Assembly (NCBI GenBank): GCA_019321725.1 | Contig: CM033109.1 | Span: forward strand, 14,105,993 to 14,169,992 | DNA from: Paulownia fortunei | Lineage: Eukaryota > Streptophyta > Magnoliopsida > Lamiales > Paulowniaceae | Reading direction: 5' to 3' | DNA: 64,000 nt | In this document: positions 1 through 12,226 of the stretch, one piece after another | Layout: each line of letters opens with the position of its first letter | How positions within the stretch are numbered: the first letter of the stretch is position 1 | The notes under the pieces: generated by a model | The model's input: only the letters and a program-made list of their open reading frames with translations | Database searches by the model: none | What the model was told of the DNA's origin: nothing | Position numbers and translations under genes: made by a program

Positions 1-546
1 GAATATATTCCCCAACAGTCATCGCTCCTTATCCAGTTATATAAACTCATTCATCTTCATCATGCGAACTGGGGCCGTGAAATATTTATTTTGGAATAAC
101 TTCTTGAATCTGTCCCAGCTCATGATAGTAATGTCCTCTATGCTGTTGATCATGTCCCACTAATGGCCTGCACTACTGTGAAGCATGAAAGTGGCACACA
201 TTACCCTCTCCTCTACTGGCACCCTGCTATACTGGAACACATTTTTCAAGGTCCTCAACCAGTCCTCTGCAGTGGTAGGATCAATTGCACCCTCAAATAT
301 TGGGGGATCCAGCCTCCTAAATCGTTCTCCTACCATATATATATAGTCCACCCGCTGTTGGTTTACCTCCACCCGCAGTTGCTCACCATTATCCCTCTGC
401 CGAATTAGTTGCTGAATTTGTTTGGACTGTTGTTCAATCAACTCTGTTAATTGGTTAATCATGGTATTTCGATCATTAACTTGGGTGGTTGTCTTATTTC
501 TCTGCGCTCTCGCACCACCACTGCTCTTACCACGAGTTCTCACCAT
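1..546 (-). pseudogene. Ty3/gypsy gag fragment (element A)
   Basis: Seen: reading starts at the ATG at 546 and gives a basic start (MVRTRGKSS), a glutamine-rich coiled stretch (about residues 30-60), then the typical plant gypsy capsid block with ERFRRLDPPIFEG and TAEDWLRTLKNVF. An in-frame TAG at about 160 replaces the first Trp of the conserved HWWD motif; the same frame then continues (WDMINSIED, FKKLFQNKYF) until another stop near 30 and the window edge. Known: this block is the retrotransposon gag domain of Ty3/gypsy elements, the capsid protein that packages element RNA. Its closest relative in this window is the gag at 61756 on the other strand, which starts MVRTSGESS. Inference: the 5' part of a dead element running off the left edge. 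Confidence 0.85.
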
Positions 547-702
547 TTTGCAGCGCTGTTTTACACAAGTTTAACAACATATGGCCAATATAATTCATGG
601 AATATGATAATGTAAAACTTACTGGTGTGGCTGCGCTCCGCAAGTTCTAAAATCATGTACATGGACAGTCTACAAAATCAAGACCTGGCTCTGATACCAC
701 TC
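547..702 (-). other. Gypsy element A leader with primer binding site
   Basis: Short untranslated leader between the gag start and the 5' LTR. Read on the minus strand, TGGTATCAGAGCCAGGTCT (681-699) lies 2-3 bases after the LTR end (…GTGTTACA). It matches the usual initiator methionine tRNA primer binding site of plant LTR elements and fixes the element's orientation. Confidence 0.8.
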
Positions 703-2774
703 TGTAACACCCACTACTCAACAACTAGATTTATAGTATAATTTAACATCAAAAAACCTGTGTGTATGCATGGAATATTTTTTTTTTGTAACACTTTAAG
801 AAAAGATAAATCACTTCTTACATGCACAACCCTGTTTAAAATACTTTCTCACATATGTCATGTATATAGCAGGATCAGTATTTATATAAAAGCACAACAC
901 CCACAATGACCACAATATTTACATACTTATTTATGGTAAAGTTTTAAAAGCAAAATATAGAACTAGTCTAAAAATATAATACAACAGACTCAAAATATAA
1001 CAAGCCAACAAAATAGCCCAGCAGGTCGTCATTCATGTACACACTCCCTCAGACATCTGCAAGAGCTCCAATAGCTGCCCAGCCAGTAAAAGATGCTTCA
1101 AGCATCGCCGTACGCACCTACAATGCATAAACTATATGAGCTAACGCTCAGCAAGTAATGATTATGCATGTCAAATAATAATCCACAATATCAAGTCATG
1201 CATCTCAAAATGCTATGCCCACAATGCAATTTTATGCATCAAAATATTTCTCTCAAAATCATTTCTTTCTTGTGCCCCTGACCAATGCTACTATCCCATG
1301 CACCGAAAAAGAGCTTTGTACACCGCCATAATCCAATGGCCAATAATTATATAAGCATGCAAATCCATGCAAATCCATGCACGTGAGCCTGCAAATCCAT
1401 GCATAAAACCATGCAAATCCATGTATGCTTCGGTGCACTAGTAGTGGTTAGCAAAACATTTTTCTTTATCAGAATCATGCCGTGCAATGAAAGATTTATC
1501 ACAATGCTCGTATATGATGTATGCACGTGCCAATGATAATGCCCATGTAAGTATGCTCAATAGAGAGTCCTCTACTATGCACATATGATTTATAATATTA
1601 CATATAATTCACACATCTACTATGTCTATACATTGTAGTTGTAAATGAATCTTTACTTACCTTTCACTTGGTTGGTGACTTAGTCTAGATTTGTTTATTG
1701 TTCCCCTCCAATCTTAGATATAAAATAGCATGTAATATTACCAACATCAAGCACCATTCCCAATTTGGCAAGTTGAAAGCATAAAATATCATACTAAAAC
1801 CCTAAATACCAAGCTATCTACGTTTTATAAACTAGAACCCAAACTAGTCCCTCCAATACCTTAATTTCTCATCTTAGATACATGTAAACATGATATAATT
1901 GAAGTATTATAACTCTAATATCATGTACCTAATTGTTAACACTCAATAGCAATATGTCTAGGTTGAAATATGTTAAATTATCAAATGGGACAGATTCACA
2001 TTTTCATATTTACTTGTTGTCCAATTTAGTTGCATGATAATTTTGACATCCCTAAACATATCCAATCACTCCCAAATTTTTACCACACTTAGATAGCATA
2101 TACACAGAGATAACCAGGTTATATTCTTGCCTAAACTAATGGATTTAGCTCCCCTAATTCAGTCTCCTTCACAGCACACCAAAATAGATTTTGTTACTTT
2201 GGCAGTTTGAGTGTTTCTCCAATATCATTCTCTATTTCAATTTATAACTGATCAAAATTCATTCCAATACTCTTAACTCATATATATACATGTATATGAT
2301 GATAATTAAAGGTTTTACTTAACATACCATACACTTTTAAATCCTAAAACATAAAAATACAGCAAGGTGATAGTTTCTAGTATAAGTATTTTCTATCAAA
2401 TATTTCCAACCACAAACCATTTCTTTATGCATCAAAGCCTATCTAATAACTTCCTAATACATTTACAAATAATATTCAAAGCTTAATAAGCCAATAAGCC
2501 TCAAAATAAATCTGAAAGTCATGCCAAACCCGTAAGTTAAGCTCACCTTGCACAGTTTTCTACTTGAACTTGGTTATTTCTCCTTCCCTTTGCTTGTTTT
2601 GCCTCCTTTTTCAGTTAGAATCATTTAGGACCTATTTAGAAAGATTTTTCCATGTATTTAGAAGCTTAAATCAGAAGAAGGTTCAAGTCGTGGCTGTTAG
2701 CTTAAGAGTGAAGAATAGGTTGAGGTGCTAGCTTGATAAGTCTAAGCATGAGGTGGCATAAGCTTGAGGTGGCA
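703..2774 (-). mobile_element. 5' LTR of Ty3/gypsy element A
   Basis: In element orientation the LTR begins TGCCACCTCAAGC (2774 downward) and ends GGTGTTACA (703), about 2,072 bp with TG/CA ends. It aligns by eye along its length with the plus-strand copy at 14926-17010. It contains repeats of an ATGCAAATCC-like decamer (1345-1425) and a TGCCACCTCAAGCTTA-type tandem motif at its outer end. The ORFs in it (for example 2702-2962) show no recognisable coding content. The base outside its end is shared with the other copy; see the module at 4998-5484. Confidence 0.8.
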
Positions 2775-2778
2775 TGTA

Positions 2779-4992
2779 TGTTGGGTTCGCTATAATCGCA
2801 AGGGTATACGCAGCAGAAAATTAAAATTTTTATCAAACATAAATTTAACCCCTTTGATTGAAAGCGATTTTGACGATCGCGCTTATTCAAGTGAATATAT
2901 AAATAAATATAAAATCGGATTATACCTTTTATGCACTCCGGTTGTTGTAGGGAATGAAACAATCAATTGCTTATCCTGGACTATCAGAACTCGCAGGGAT
3001 CCAAGTGTCTCCCCTCTATCAGGTCCACAATACAGAAGAGCAACACCAATCAAAAGGATTCGCTAGTATCCTTTTAATGGTTTACTAATCTAGAATCGGA
3101 GTAAATTTTCAAGAACAATAAAGATTGATTCTTTAAGTTCTTGAAACAATAATATGAAAAGAATAACAAGAAACTGATTTTCTTTTTCTTTCTTTCCTTT
3201 CTTGGAGAGTAAAAATAGAAGATTTTAAACAAAATAATTTTTGCTCAAAAAAATTTTGAATTGATTATGTAATTTTCATCCCTCATATATATAGGGCTGA
3301 AAATTTTAATCATTTTCCAACTCTTGAAGAGTTTTTCAATTTTGAACTACTTCAAAACCTTATCTTGGAAGGATTCCAAATCTTCCAAGAACTCTTCTCT
3401 TTTCTCTCTCCTATTGTATGTGGACTAATTTGAGACTACATTAATCATCAAAATTGTCTACATACATTGTTGATATTAATTTGAACTCTTCAAATAATAT
3501 CAAGATAGATATATATCATATATATATACTATAATTATATTCATACATAAATTAAATCTATCCCATAAAATTGGTCACTATATTTACTTATCTATAAATA
3601 TGTTAATTAAATAAATCATATTTATTTAATTTATTCTCTTCATACTTTAGTGGGCTTCTTAAGTGATCTACATTTATTTTGGGATTAGACTAAAAAATCC
3701 CCAAATCAATTCAATCGATTCAATCCCAATTTAATCAATCCAATTGATTAATTTAATTTACTCCAATTGGGCTTTCTAATCAAATTAGGTCCAATTAAAC
3801 AATCCAATTACTTAATTGAATAATTTAATTTAACCATTAAATTAAATAGAACCCTTAATTAATTAATTGATCAGTATTAATTAATTAATTTCTAACCATT
3901 AGATAAAATCTAAAATTAGAAATGTTACTTTCCATAAAGATGTGTGACCCTCTTAGGTTCACTACTAAGCTAGTAGTGGGTTTGCAACATTTGCAACTTA
4001 TGAATAACAATTATTTTAATTAATTAATCCAATTAATTAATCCGCTTGGAATCAACTTCTTAATTTCAAGAACCTCACTATCCATGAAAACACCTAGCAA
4101 GTAATCATGGCAAACTAGTCTTAGGTGAAATAGCGAGTAAACCTATTTCAGTTGCGAGTACCATACACGTATGGTCCTTTCGATAGCTAATCTCCTGATT
4201 AAATCTAAGGCATGGATTATAAGTCGAAACCCTAAATGATTCAATAACTGTGATCTCATTTCAAGTTCCAATGATTCTTGATGAATCACAATTCATACTA
4301 CCTTGGCCAAGGTCTTTGAATCATGAACTATGAAAACATAGGAGATTCCCTTGTTTAAAAAGACAAGTATCGAATTCTATGTTGGCCACTGACAAACCTC
4401 CATGCGCACCAGTGCAACACCCAACATACCCCTTTTGTGATTATCAAACAATCATAAGATATATCAAAGTGTTGCAGGATGCACACAAGGCTACCATTGT
4501 GCCTCAAGTTTGAGGACTAGTCGTGTACTACCGCAACACAAAAATTCTTATTTCGACGGGCAAAGCCTCCAACAAAGAATTTCTTGCGGGCTATATTCAG
4601 TGTACTTGTTCCCTAACAAGCACCTACATACATGCACTTACGTCTCTATGCTAATGCCAATGGAATATGACATCCTCGTCTCACGAGCATGCATTATATG
4701 TACGAGTTTTACTAAGCTATTTGATGTCCCATCTCAAAAAGCTCTCGACTCAGAACTTATTTAAGACCAAAGCCTTAGAGGATGTTCCATGATCGCCATA
4801 TATGCGCGACCATGCCCCATAGCTAAATTTGGTCTAAGGACTTTATCTAATGTGCAGAAATAAAAAAATGCAAGACATAAAATAAAGAAAATGCCTTTTT
4901 ATTAATATAATTCCCAATAAGATTGTCTTTACAAAAGCAAAAGAGTATAATACACCCAATCTAATTGGGGCATTGGGCATCCTACTCTAACA
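2779..4992 (-). mobile_element. Solo copia LTR with target-site duplication
   Basis: A 2,214 bp LTR starting TGTTGGGTTCGC and ending CTCTAACA on the plus strand; coding orientation is minus (TGTTAGAGTAGG…GCGAACCCAACA). It is flanked by ATGTA at 2774-2778 and ATGTA at 4993-4997, a perfect 5-bp target-site duplication. No PBS, coding region or PPT is attached, so it is a solo LTR left by LTR-LTR recombination. Further copies are at 7724-9860 (plus), 12227-14430, 21646-22955 and 24171-26444 (all minus). The LTR is strongly AT-rich with long AATTAATT tracts, and its ORFs are not coding. Confidence 0.85.
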
Positions 4993-4997
4993 ATGTA

Positions 4998-5484
4998 ATG
5001 GTATAATCTGATTTTCTCCCTTATCTTGTAGCCCTAATCTTGTGTGCCTCACATATTCTTATTTGGTTGGAACCTATCTTCATCACCATTCATTCTCATA
5101 GTTAATTCCTATGTTCGTTCATTAGGTTCTTCACCCGAAAAATTATTAGTTCTTGCCCGATTGATAAGTTTGTGCACCGATAGTGTTACAAGCATATGAA
5201 TCTAGTTATATAACATTTAAATTATAGTATTGTATATCTAGTTGTCCCAAGTATATGATTTAAATATACATATAATATTAAAATTCATGATCGAACTGAC
5301 TCCCTTTTTATAAACTTTTCGGTGACACCTTTAGAACTCCTAAGGTTACCACGTGTAACCTAGAACTATTCACTATATTGATACCTAAATTTTTTCTTAT
5401 CTCAATACAAAATCAACCACTTAGGTTAGGGGATTCGATAATCAATACCATACGAGAGCTTCAAAATTAATTTTAATGATTAAG
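4998..5484 (+). repeat. Shared ~490-bp module, copy 1
   Basis: Begins ATGGTATAATCTGATTTTC and ends at TTTTAATGATTAAG. The same sequence, reverse-complemented, lies at 14439-14925. In both places its first end touches the outer end of a gypsy LTR (in copy 1 the solo copia LTR now splits that contact). Copy 2 ends directly in a copia PPT (AAGTGGGAGAT); copy 1 runs into about 90 bp of unknown sequence and then copia integrase. No coding potential seen. Its identity (copia 3' untranslated region or a piece of host DNA) is unresolved. Confidence 0.65.
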
Positions 5485-5574
5485 AATGCCGTATAAAATA
5501 AAATGAATTATATGATGTCATATCAATACAAATAGCACGCAATTAATATGTAATGCATGAATCATATTTGGCCA

Positions 5575-7723
5575 TGTGAGTAGTAAGAGGCACGGGTATC
5601 ACAAACTATCACTACTTTATAACTTTCGTCGATAGTTTTTATAGGTATGGTTATATCTAACTTATGAGGTAAAAATATGAAGAATTTGAAAAGTTCAAAG
5701 AATTTAGATACAAGGTATAGAAACAAACTGGGTTAAGTACAAGGCTCTTCGATCAGATTGAGGAGGTGAATACTTGAGTATAGAATTGCTTGATTATCTA
5801 AAAGAGAATGGGATTCTCTCCCAATGGACCCCTTATGCTACTTTTCAACTCAACAAAGTTGCAAAACGTAGGAATCAGACCCTATTAGACATAGTTCAAT
5901 CGATGATGATTTCCACTGGACTTTCACTTTCATTCTAGGGCTATGCTCTAGAAATGGCTGTATATCTACTAAATAGAGTGCCATCAAAGTCAGTACCTAA
6001 GACACCATATGAGATATGGTGTGGGAAACCACCTTCTTACAAATACCTTAGGGTATAGGGGAGTGCTGCTTACGTGAAGCAGCAAGTGGGAGATAAATTG
6101 GATATGAGATCCATTTTATGTAAATTTGTGGGGTATCCAATGGAATACATTGGATACTATTTCTATGACTCCTTGAAATAAAAGGTGTTTATTTCAAGAA
6201 ATGTCAGCTTATTAGAGAAGGGGTTTCTATTGGATAGAAATGGCAAAGTCATAGAACTTGAAAAAATTCAAGAACCACAAAACCTCCCAACAGATGCAAT
6301 AACGGGCCAACAAGCTGAGGTTGGGCCTTTGGATACACAACCTTCTTAGAGATCCGAAATGATCTCAAAGCCACCTATGAGGTATGACTTTTTGTTAGAG
6401 AACAACGAGAAGAATCTCTTATTAGATAGTGATCCAAGGACTTATGGAGAGGCAATGCCTAACATCAACTCGGAAAGTTGGCAAGACGCCATGAAATCCA
6501 AGATAGACTCCAACAAGGTATAGACCTTGGTGGACCTACACCAGGGAAAAGTTCCCATTTGCTGCAAATTAGTATATAAGTGGAAGTTTGGAGTAAATGG
6601 AGAGGTAGTAACCTAGAAAGCATGACTGGTTGTGAAGGGTTATACTCAAAAATAAGGAATTGATTATAAGAAAACCTTTTTGCTAGTGGCGATACTTTAA
6701 TCCATCTAGATATTGCTGGTCATATTAGCATATTATGACTATGAGAGATGAGGCAACCAGAAAGCTTCATATCAAGAGGGAGTGAGCAAAAAGTTTGCAA
6801 GCTCTAGAGATCCATTTATGGACTTAAGAAGGCTTTTCAAAACTAGGTTAGTAAAAGAAAGTTAGTGGGAGCATGATGGGACTGTCTCAATCTATGTACA
6901 TAGATAAAATGCTAAAGAGGTTTAGCATGGAGAAAACTAAATGAGGATTCTTGCCAATGAGTCATGGCAGTTCTCTCTTAAAGGCCATGTCTTCTAAGAC
7001 TCCTGAGGAGAGCGAAAGAATAACCCAAATACATAATACATATCCCATTAGAAATATAATATATGGTATGTTATGTTATGTAAGAGACCTAATGTCATAT
7101 ATACTCTGAGTGTCACAAATAGATATCAATCCAATCCAAATGAGGAACACTGGAAGGCTGTGAAGATCATCCTCAAATACTTGACAGAAAACTAGGATAT
7201 CTTTTTTGTATACGACTCTAGAGAACTAAAACTTGAAGGCTATACTGATTTTAGTTTTTAGTCCAATATAAATGACTCAATCTAGATACGTATTCACCAT
7301 AAATAGTGGTGTGGTCAGCTGGAAGAGTTCCAAATAGGAGACAACCGCAAATTCTACCATCAAAGTTAAATACATTGTTACTGTGATGCTGCAAAGAAAG
7401 TTGTTTGGATGTGGAACTTCATCCAAGAATTGGGTGTGGTTCCATCCATTATTGATCCTATATTGATATACTGTGATAACAAGAGATATATCGGACAAGA
7501 AAAAAAAAACAAGATTTCATCAAAGATCAAAGCACATCATGAGGTGATACCACCTAATTAGAGAGATCATTGGTAGAGGCGATATTGTAGTGGATAGAGT
7601 CACTTCAGTAGAAAAAGTAACAGACCGAATGACTAAACCCCTAGCGCATAAGAAATTTGATGAATATCTTGAGAAGATGGGCCTAAAGTACATGGGCAAT
7701 TGGCATCAGGGCAAATGGGAGAT
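5575..7723 (+). pseudogene. Ty1/copia pol relic (integrase, RT, RNase H; element 1)
   Basis: Seen: fragments of a copia polyprotein in shifting frames. Integrase core remnants (a FITFVDSF-like stretch near 5610-5650, then SDQIEEVNT near 5755) are followed by integrase C-terminal sequence (about 5940-6180; MEYIGYYFYDS-type) and a linker. Early reverse transcriptase (about 6475-6720) has several stops. RNase H end is at 7590-7712 with the typical DRMTKPLAHKKFDEYLEKMGLKYMGNWH ending. The YVDD-containing centre of RT is missing: the sequence passes from the ILLVILAYYD region near 6720 through scrambled sequence to IDKMLKRFSMEKTK at about 6900. It ends in AAATGGGAGAT, a polypurine tract, immediately before the LTR. 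No gag or 5' LTR belongs to it. Same family as the element at 17011-21645. Confidence 0.85.
7713..7723 (+). other. Copia polypurine tract
   Basis: AAATGGGAGAT abuts TGTTAGAG, the start of the LTR. It primes plus-strand DNA synthesis in reverse transcription. The equivalent on the minus strand is at 14431-14441. Confidence 0.75.
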
Positions 7724-9860
7724 TGTTAGAGTAGTGCCTAAAGCGCCAATAAGATTGAGCATTTTTATACTCTTATATTTATAAAAATAATATTTTTCAA
7801 ATCATATTAATAAAATAGGAAAAAAAATTATCTTTAATTGCATATAGTAATTGGATAAAGTCCCTAACCAAACTTAGCTATGGGGCATGGTCACGCATTT
7901 GATGATGATTGTGGAATATACCTCTATGGATTTAGTCTTAAATTAGTTTTAAGTCGAGAGCTTATTGAGATGGGACATCAAATAGCCCAATAGACTCGCG
8001 CATACGATGCATGCTCGCATGAGGAGGTTGTCTCGCTCCATGGACATTAGTGAAGTGACACTAGTGCATGTATACAGGTGCTCGTTAGAGAGCAAGTACA
8101 CTGATAGGCCTACTGGAAATTCTTAATTGGAAATATTATTTATCAAAATAAAATTTTTCATATTATGATAATACACGATTAGTCCTTAAACTTGAGGCAC
8201 CGTGGTAGCATTGTGCATGTCGTGTTCCATTTTGATGTATCTTCTGATTGTCTGACAATCACAAAAGGGGTACATTGGATATTGCATTATATGTGTAGAG
8301 GTTAATGAGTGGCTAACAAATGATCAATCACTTGTCTGGCAAAACAAGTGAATCTCCTATGTATTCAAAATTCATGATTCGAAAATCCTTGTCCAATGCA
8401 GGATGAATGTTAGACGGGGGTTTTCTAACAATTCATCATGAGTCATTGAAACTTGAAATGAAATCATATTTATGGAGCAATTAGGGTTTCAACTATTAAT
8501 TCATACCATAGACTCAATCCGAAAATTAGATGACACAAGGACCTTACGTGTATGGTACTCGTAATTGAAATAAGTTCAATTGTTAATTCATCTAAGACTA
8601 GGCAGTCATGATACACTTGTTAGGTGTTTCCCATGATTTGTGAGGTTCTTGAAATTAAGGAGTTAATTTTAAGTGGATTAATTAATTAAATTAATTAATT
8701 AGAATAATTATTATTCATAAGTTGTAAATTTTTCAAGTCCACTGCTAACTTAGTTGTGAACCTAAAGGATCACATACAATTGGAGATGGAATATTTCTAA
8801 CTTAGGAATTGATCCAAGGAATAGGACCCAATTAATTAATGGAGATTAGTTAATTGGTGCTTAAATTAATTTAAGGAGTTGAATTAATTATTTAATTAAA
8901 TAATTAGATTATTTAATTGAACTTAATAAGATTAGGAAGCACAATTGGAGTGAAAAAAATATTTAATTGGATCAGTTAATTTGTAGATCATAAATTAATT
9001 TAATTATTAAATTAATTTACTCAATTAAATAATTAAATTATTTAATTAGGCCTAATTTGATTAGATGGGCTATATGGAATTAAATAATTAAATTTGGTCT
9101 TAGTCAATTATATGAATAAGTTGGAAATCGTTAGGAGAGGCCTACGAGGTTTGTTTGAAAAAAGATGGAAACCCAAGAGTTTGATATTCTTGGAAGTCTC
9201 TAAATATCTTTGGAAGATAATAGAGATAGAGTTGGAGATTTTTGGGAGATCATGTGATCAACCAAAAACCAACCAACCAATAGAAGAGGAGGTCGAAAAT
9301 ACCAAGAGTGTGACTCTTGGAATTTTCGGTCACCACTATTAAAGGAGAGGGCCGAAAATTCAAGGAGTAATTTTTACTCCTTCAATTTTCAACACCATAG
9401 AAAAGGAAAAGAAAAATTATTTTCTTTATTCCATTTTTTATTCAAGCAAATATCATCCTTCTTCAAAATATTATTTATTTTATCACAAGTTGATACTAAG
9501 AATTAATATTCACTAAATTCACTCCATAACTAGTTTAGTAAAAGAATCTGAATTGCTAATGGAGTTTTGATTCCGTCTTCCTGCTCAACGTGTGGACCAC
9601 TTTATAGGGAGACACTTGGATCCCTATGAACCAGAATTCAAAAAAAGGTTAGCAATTGATTGCTTCAAACTCTACGACAACCGGAGTGCATTGAAAGGTG
9701 TAAACCAAAACTATTTTAATTTATTTATTAAATCATTGGAAATTGTGAAATCGATAAATCACATTGGATCCAAGGTGATGCTATAATTGTTATAGCATGT
9801 TTGTTTTTTAAAAAATTTATTTTTTTGCTGCACAGACCCCGAGATCACGCGAACCCAATA
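7724..9860 (+). mobile_element. 3' LTR of copia element 1
   Basis: Starts TGTTAGAGTAGTGCC directly after the polypurine tract and ends GCGAACCCAATA (terminal C changed to T). At about 2,137 bp it is slightly shorter than its relatives, mainly by small deletions. It aligns in reverse complement with 2779-4992 (for example the GCTATGGGGCATGGTC and GAGATGGGACATCAAAT stretches). The ORF at 9094-9342 falls inside the LTR and is not supported as a gene. Confidence 0.85.
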
Positions 9861-11229
9861 AATTTGACTAGGAATGGAATCATAGTCATTAAGTTAATTA
9901 GGATTTCAACTAATAATCCTTACCCTACACTTAATCAGAGATTAGTTGATGGAAGAACTGGACTTGCATGGTACTCGTAATTGAAATAGATTCACTTGCT
10001 AATTTGAGCTAAGACTAGGTAGTATTTTTCTTGACTTATGAGGTTATTGGAATTAAGAAGTTAATTTTAAAATAAAAAAATTAGTTGAATTGATTAATCA
10101 AAATATTAATTTATTCACTAAATTGCAAGAGTTGCAAGTCATTTCTAGTTTAGTTGTGAACCTAATGGTTTACACTTAAATCAGGATAGTCCACTTCTAA
10201 TTTAGAAAGTAATCCAAGGATTTGGATTAAGTTAATTAATAGAGATTAATTAACTTGAGCTAGAACTAATTTAAAGGGTCATTAATTCATTTACTTAAAT
10301 AATAAAATTAATTAATTAGACCTAGTTAAGATTAGGGGATCATGGAGCATGTATTAATTAATATTAGGCATAAATTAATTTAAGATTTTAAATTAATTTA
10401 TCTTTAATTGGGCCTAATTTAATTAGATGGCCTTGATAAAATTAATTAATTAATTAAGTTGAATATGTTTAATTAAATGAATTTAATTAGTTAGTTATAG
10501 TCCAAACCCAATGGCTGATGGGCTCGTAAGAGGCCTACTAAGATGTCATCATTAGAAATTCAAAGAATCTAAGTCAAAGATGGAAACAAGATAAGATAAG
10601 AAATGAAGAAAATACATACCCAATGTGATTAGGTTTGAGAGAGACATGAATATTCCTCTCCCACCAAAAATGTGTAGGAGCTTTGAGAAAGCTCCAAGAC
10701 GACTTCTCTCTCTTCCTCTTCCTCTTTTGATATTTTCTTGTTCCATAAAAAGGTTTTATCCATTTTTGATTCAATTTAATTCTTCTATCACTAATTGATT
10801 TAAGAATTGAATTGCACTCCCAAAGTTCTAGATTAGAAATAAAGAATTTGGATTCGCTAGTAAGGATTCAATATTCGTGGACTTGCTGAGGTGTGGATAT
10901 CGTGAGAGAGATAGCGCTTGGAGTCCTTGGCGAATCAGTTTGTAATCCGTGCTGAAGTTTCAAAAAATATCTTGGAGTTTCTATGAATAGTTCATGAGGA
11001 AGATACCAATTTGAATTGTTTCACACCCTATTCAGTCAGAGTCCCTGTAAAGGTCTGATTCACGAAACTCAATTGTTTAATTAGATTAAGCGATCCATCT
11101 AACACATAAATCGATCAATTGCTACTAATCAGGTATATTCTTTTACATATGATATATGTTTTATTTAAATTATTAAAAAATTTAAATTTACGTTGCGTAA
11201 TAATATTCAATGATTATGCGAACCCAATA
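9861..11229 (+). mobile_element. Truncated second copia LTR
   Basis: Starts abruptly beside the previous LTR and ends GATTATGCGAACCCAATA. The first part (TTAGGATTTCAACTAATAATC, GGTACTCGTAATTGAAAT, GAGCTAAGACTAGG) aligns with about 8480-8620 of the neighbouring LTR, so about the first 750 bp are missing. It is more diverged than the other copies and probably represents an older or different subfamily. Short ORFs on the minus strand (10552-10774) have no recognisable content. Confidence 0.65.
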
Positions 11230-11869
11230 CATAATCCTTCTAAAAATAACTATAAATAGCTCATATCCCATTATTTCAAGGTACATTATTTATATTCGGC
11301 ATTTATAGCTTTCTATTCTTAACTTATTATCACTCGCTTTAGTTTTGACTTAAGCGTCGAAAGATGTTTGTCATGATAATCCAAACAGCCTAATTATGTA
11401 TATCGCAGGCAATAACCAACTTAAAAATTGACAAGTTACAATGAGTTAACGTTTAAGGACTTGTATCATTCCCATCATTAATGATTCCTAACTAAAAGAG
11501 TTTATGTATGCAAGCGGGACTAGCTAATGTTTCTTAATGACTTCACCATAACTTTTTTTGTGCAAGAATAGTAAATCTCTATCATAAGTGAAATATGTGA
11601 AGTGTGTCATATATTTGAGTTGAGAATATGGAGCAACCCATTGAGATATTTTGGCCCATCATTTAACCTAAATAAAATAACTTTCTATTTTTATTTTTGA
11701 ATCAGCCAATTTAAATACCTGCAATCTTTAGTTTCCAATCTAATATGAGTTTAGCTATTACTATTACATTTTATCTCAAATTATTTTGTTGTTAACATTA
11801 GTGAATATAAAATGATTTACGTATAAGTTTTCTGTATTCTATATTTATCATTTAAAACTGGTTAGCTCC
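11230..11869. other. Unassigned AT-rich DNA
   Basis: Lies between an LTR fragment and the rRNA relic. I see no ORF above about 60 codons, no RNA gene and no clear repeat. Confidence 0.5.
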
Positions 11870-12195
11870 CCCTCGCAGGATCGTGACCCTTTGTTCCAGC
11901 TATTATAGCACGTGTGTCACCCAAGGCATAAGGGGCATGATGACTTGACGTCATCCTCACTTTATCCGGCTTATCAGCGGCAGTATGTTTAGGCTTCCAA
12001 ATTCAATGATGGAAACTAAACACAAGGGTTGTGCTCGTTGCAGGACTTAACCCAATACCTTATGGCATGAGCTACCGACTACCATGCACCATCTCTGTTC
12101 GCATTCCCGAAGGCACTCCTCTCTTTCAAGAGAATTCACAGCTGGTAAGATTCTTTGCTTTACATTAAATTAAACCACATGTTGCATTCCATGTG
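11870..12195 (-). pseudogene. rrn16: Plastid 16S rRNA fragment (nuclear plastid insertion)
   Basis: Read on the minus strand this is the 3'-middle part of a bacterial-type 16S rRNA: AACCTTACC-like start, then CTTGAAAGAGAGG, a relic of the TCGTCAGCTCGTG helix, GGGTTAAGTCCTGCAACGAG, GATGACGTCAAGTCATCATG, CCCCTTATGCCTTGGG, ACACACGTGCTA and AAAGGGTCACGATCC. The variant CATCATGCCCCTTATGCC(C/T)TGGG is what I know from plastid rRNA; the plant mitochondrial gene reads differently there. Many C-to-T and G-to-A changes, and loss of about 13 bases of GGCTTGACATGCC after CTTACCAG, show it is not functional. About 326 of about 1,490 bases are present. It sits immediately before a copia LTR. Confidence 0.85.
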
Positions 12196-12226
12196 TCAAG
12201 ATTTAGTAAAATCTATGTGTATTGTG

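Noticed and set aside
2764..3066. 100-codon ORF at the start of the solo LTR
   Set aside because: LTR sequence; crosses the insertion border and has no family match.
9094..9342. 82-codon ORF
   Set aside because: Inside a copia LTR that is repeated elsewhere without an open frame.
11870..12195. Functional rRNA gene or bacterial contamination
   Set aside because: Truncated, with many substitutions at invariant positions and embedded between plant LTRs.
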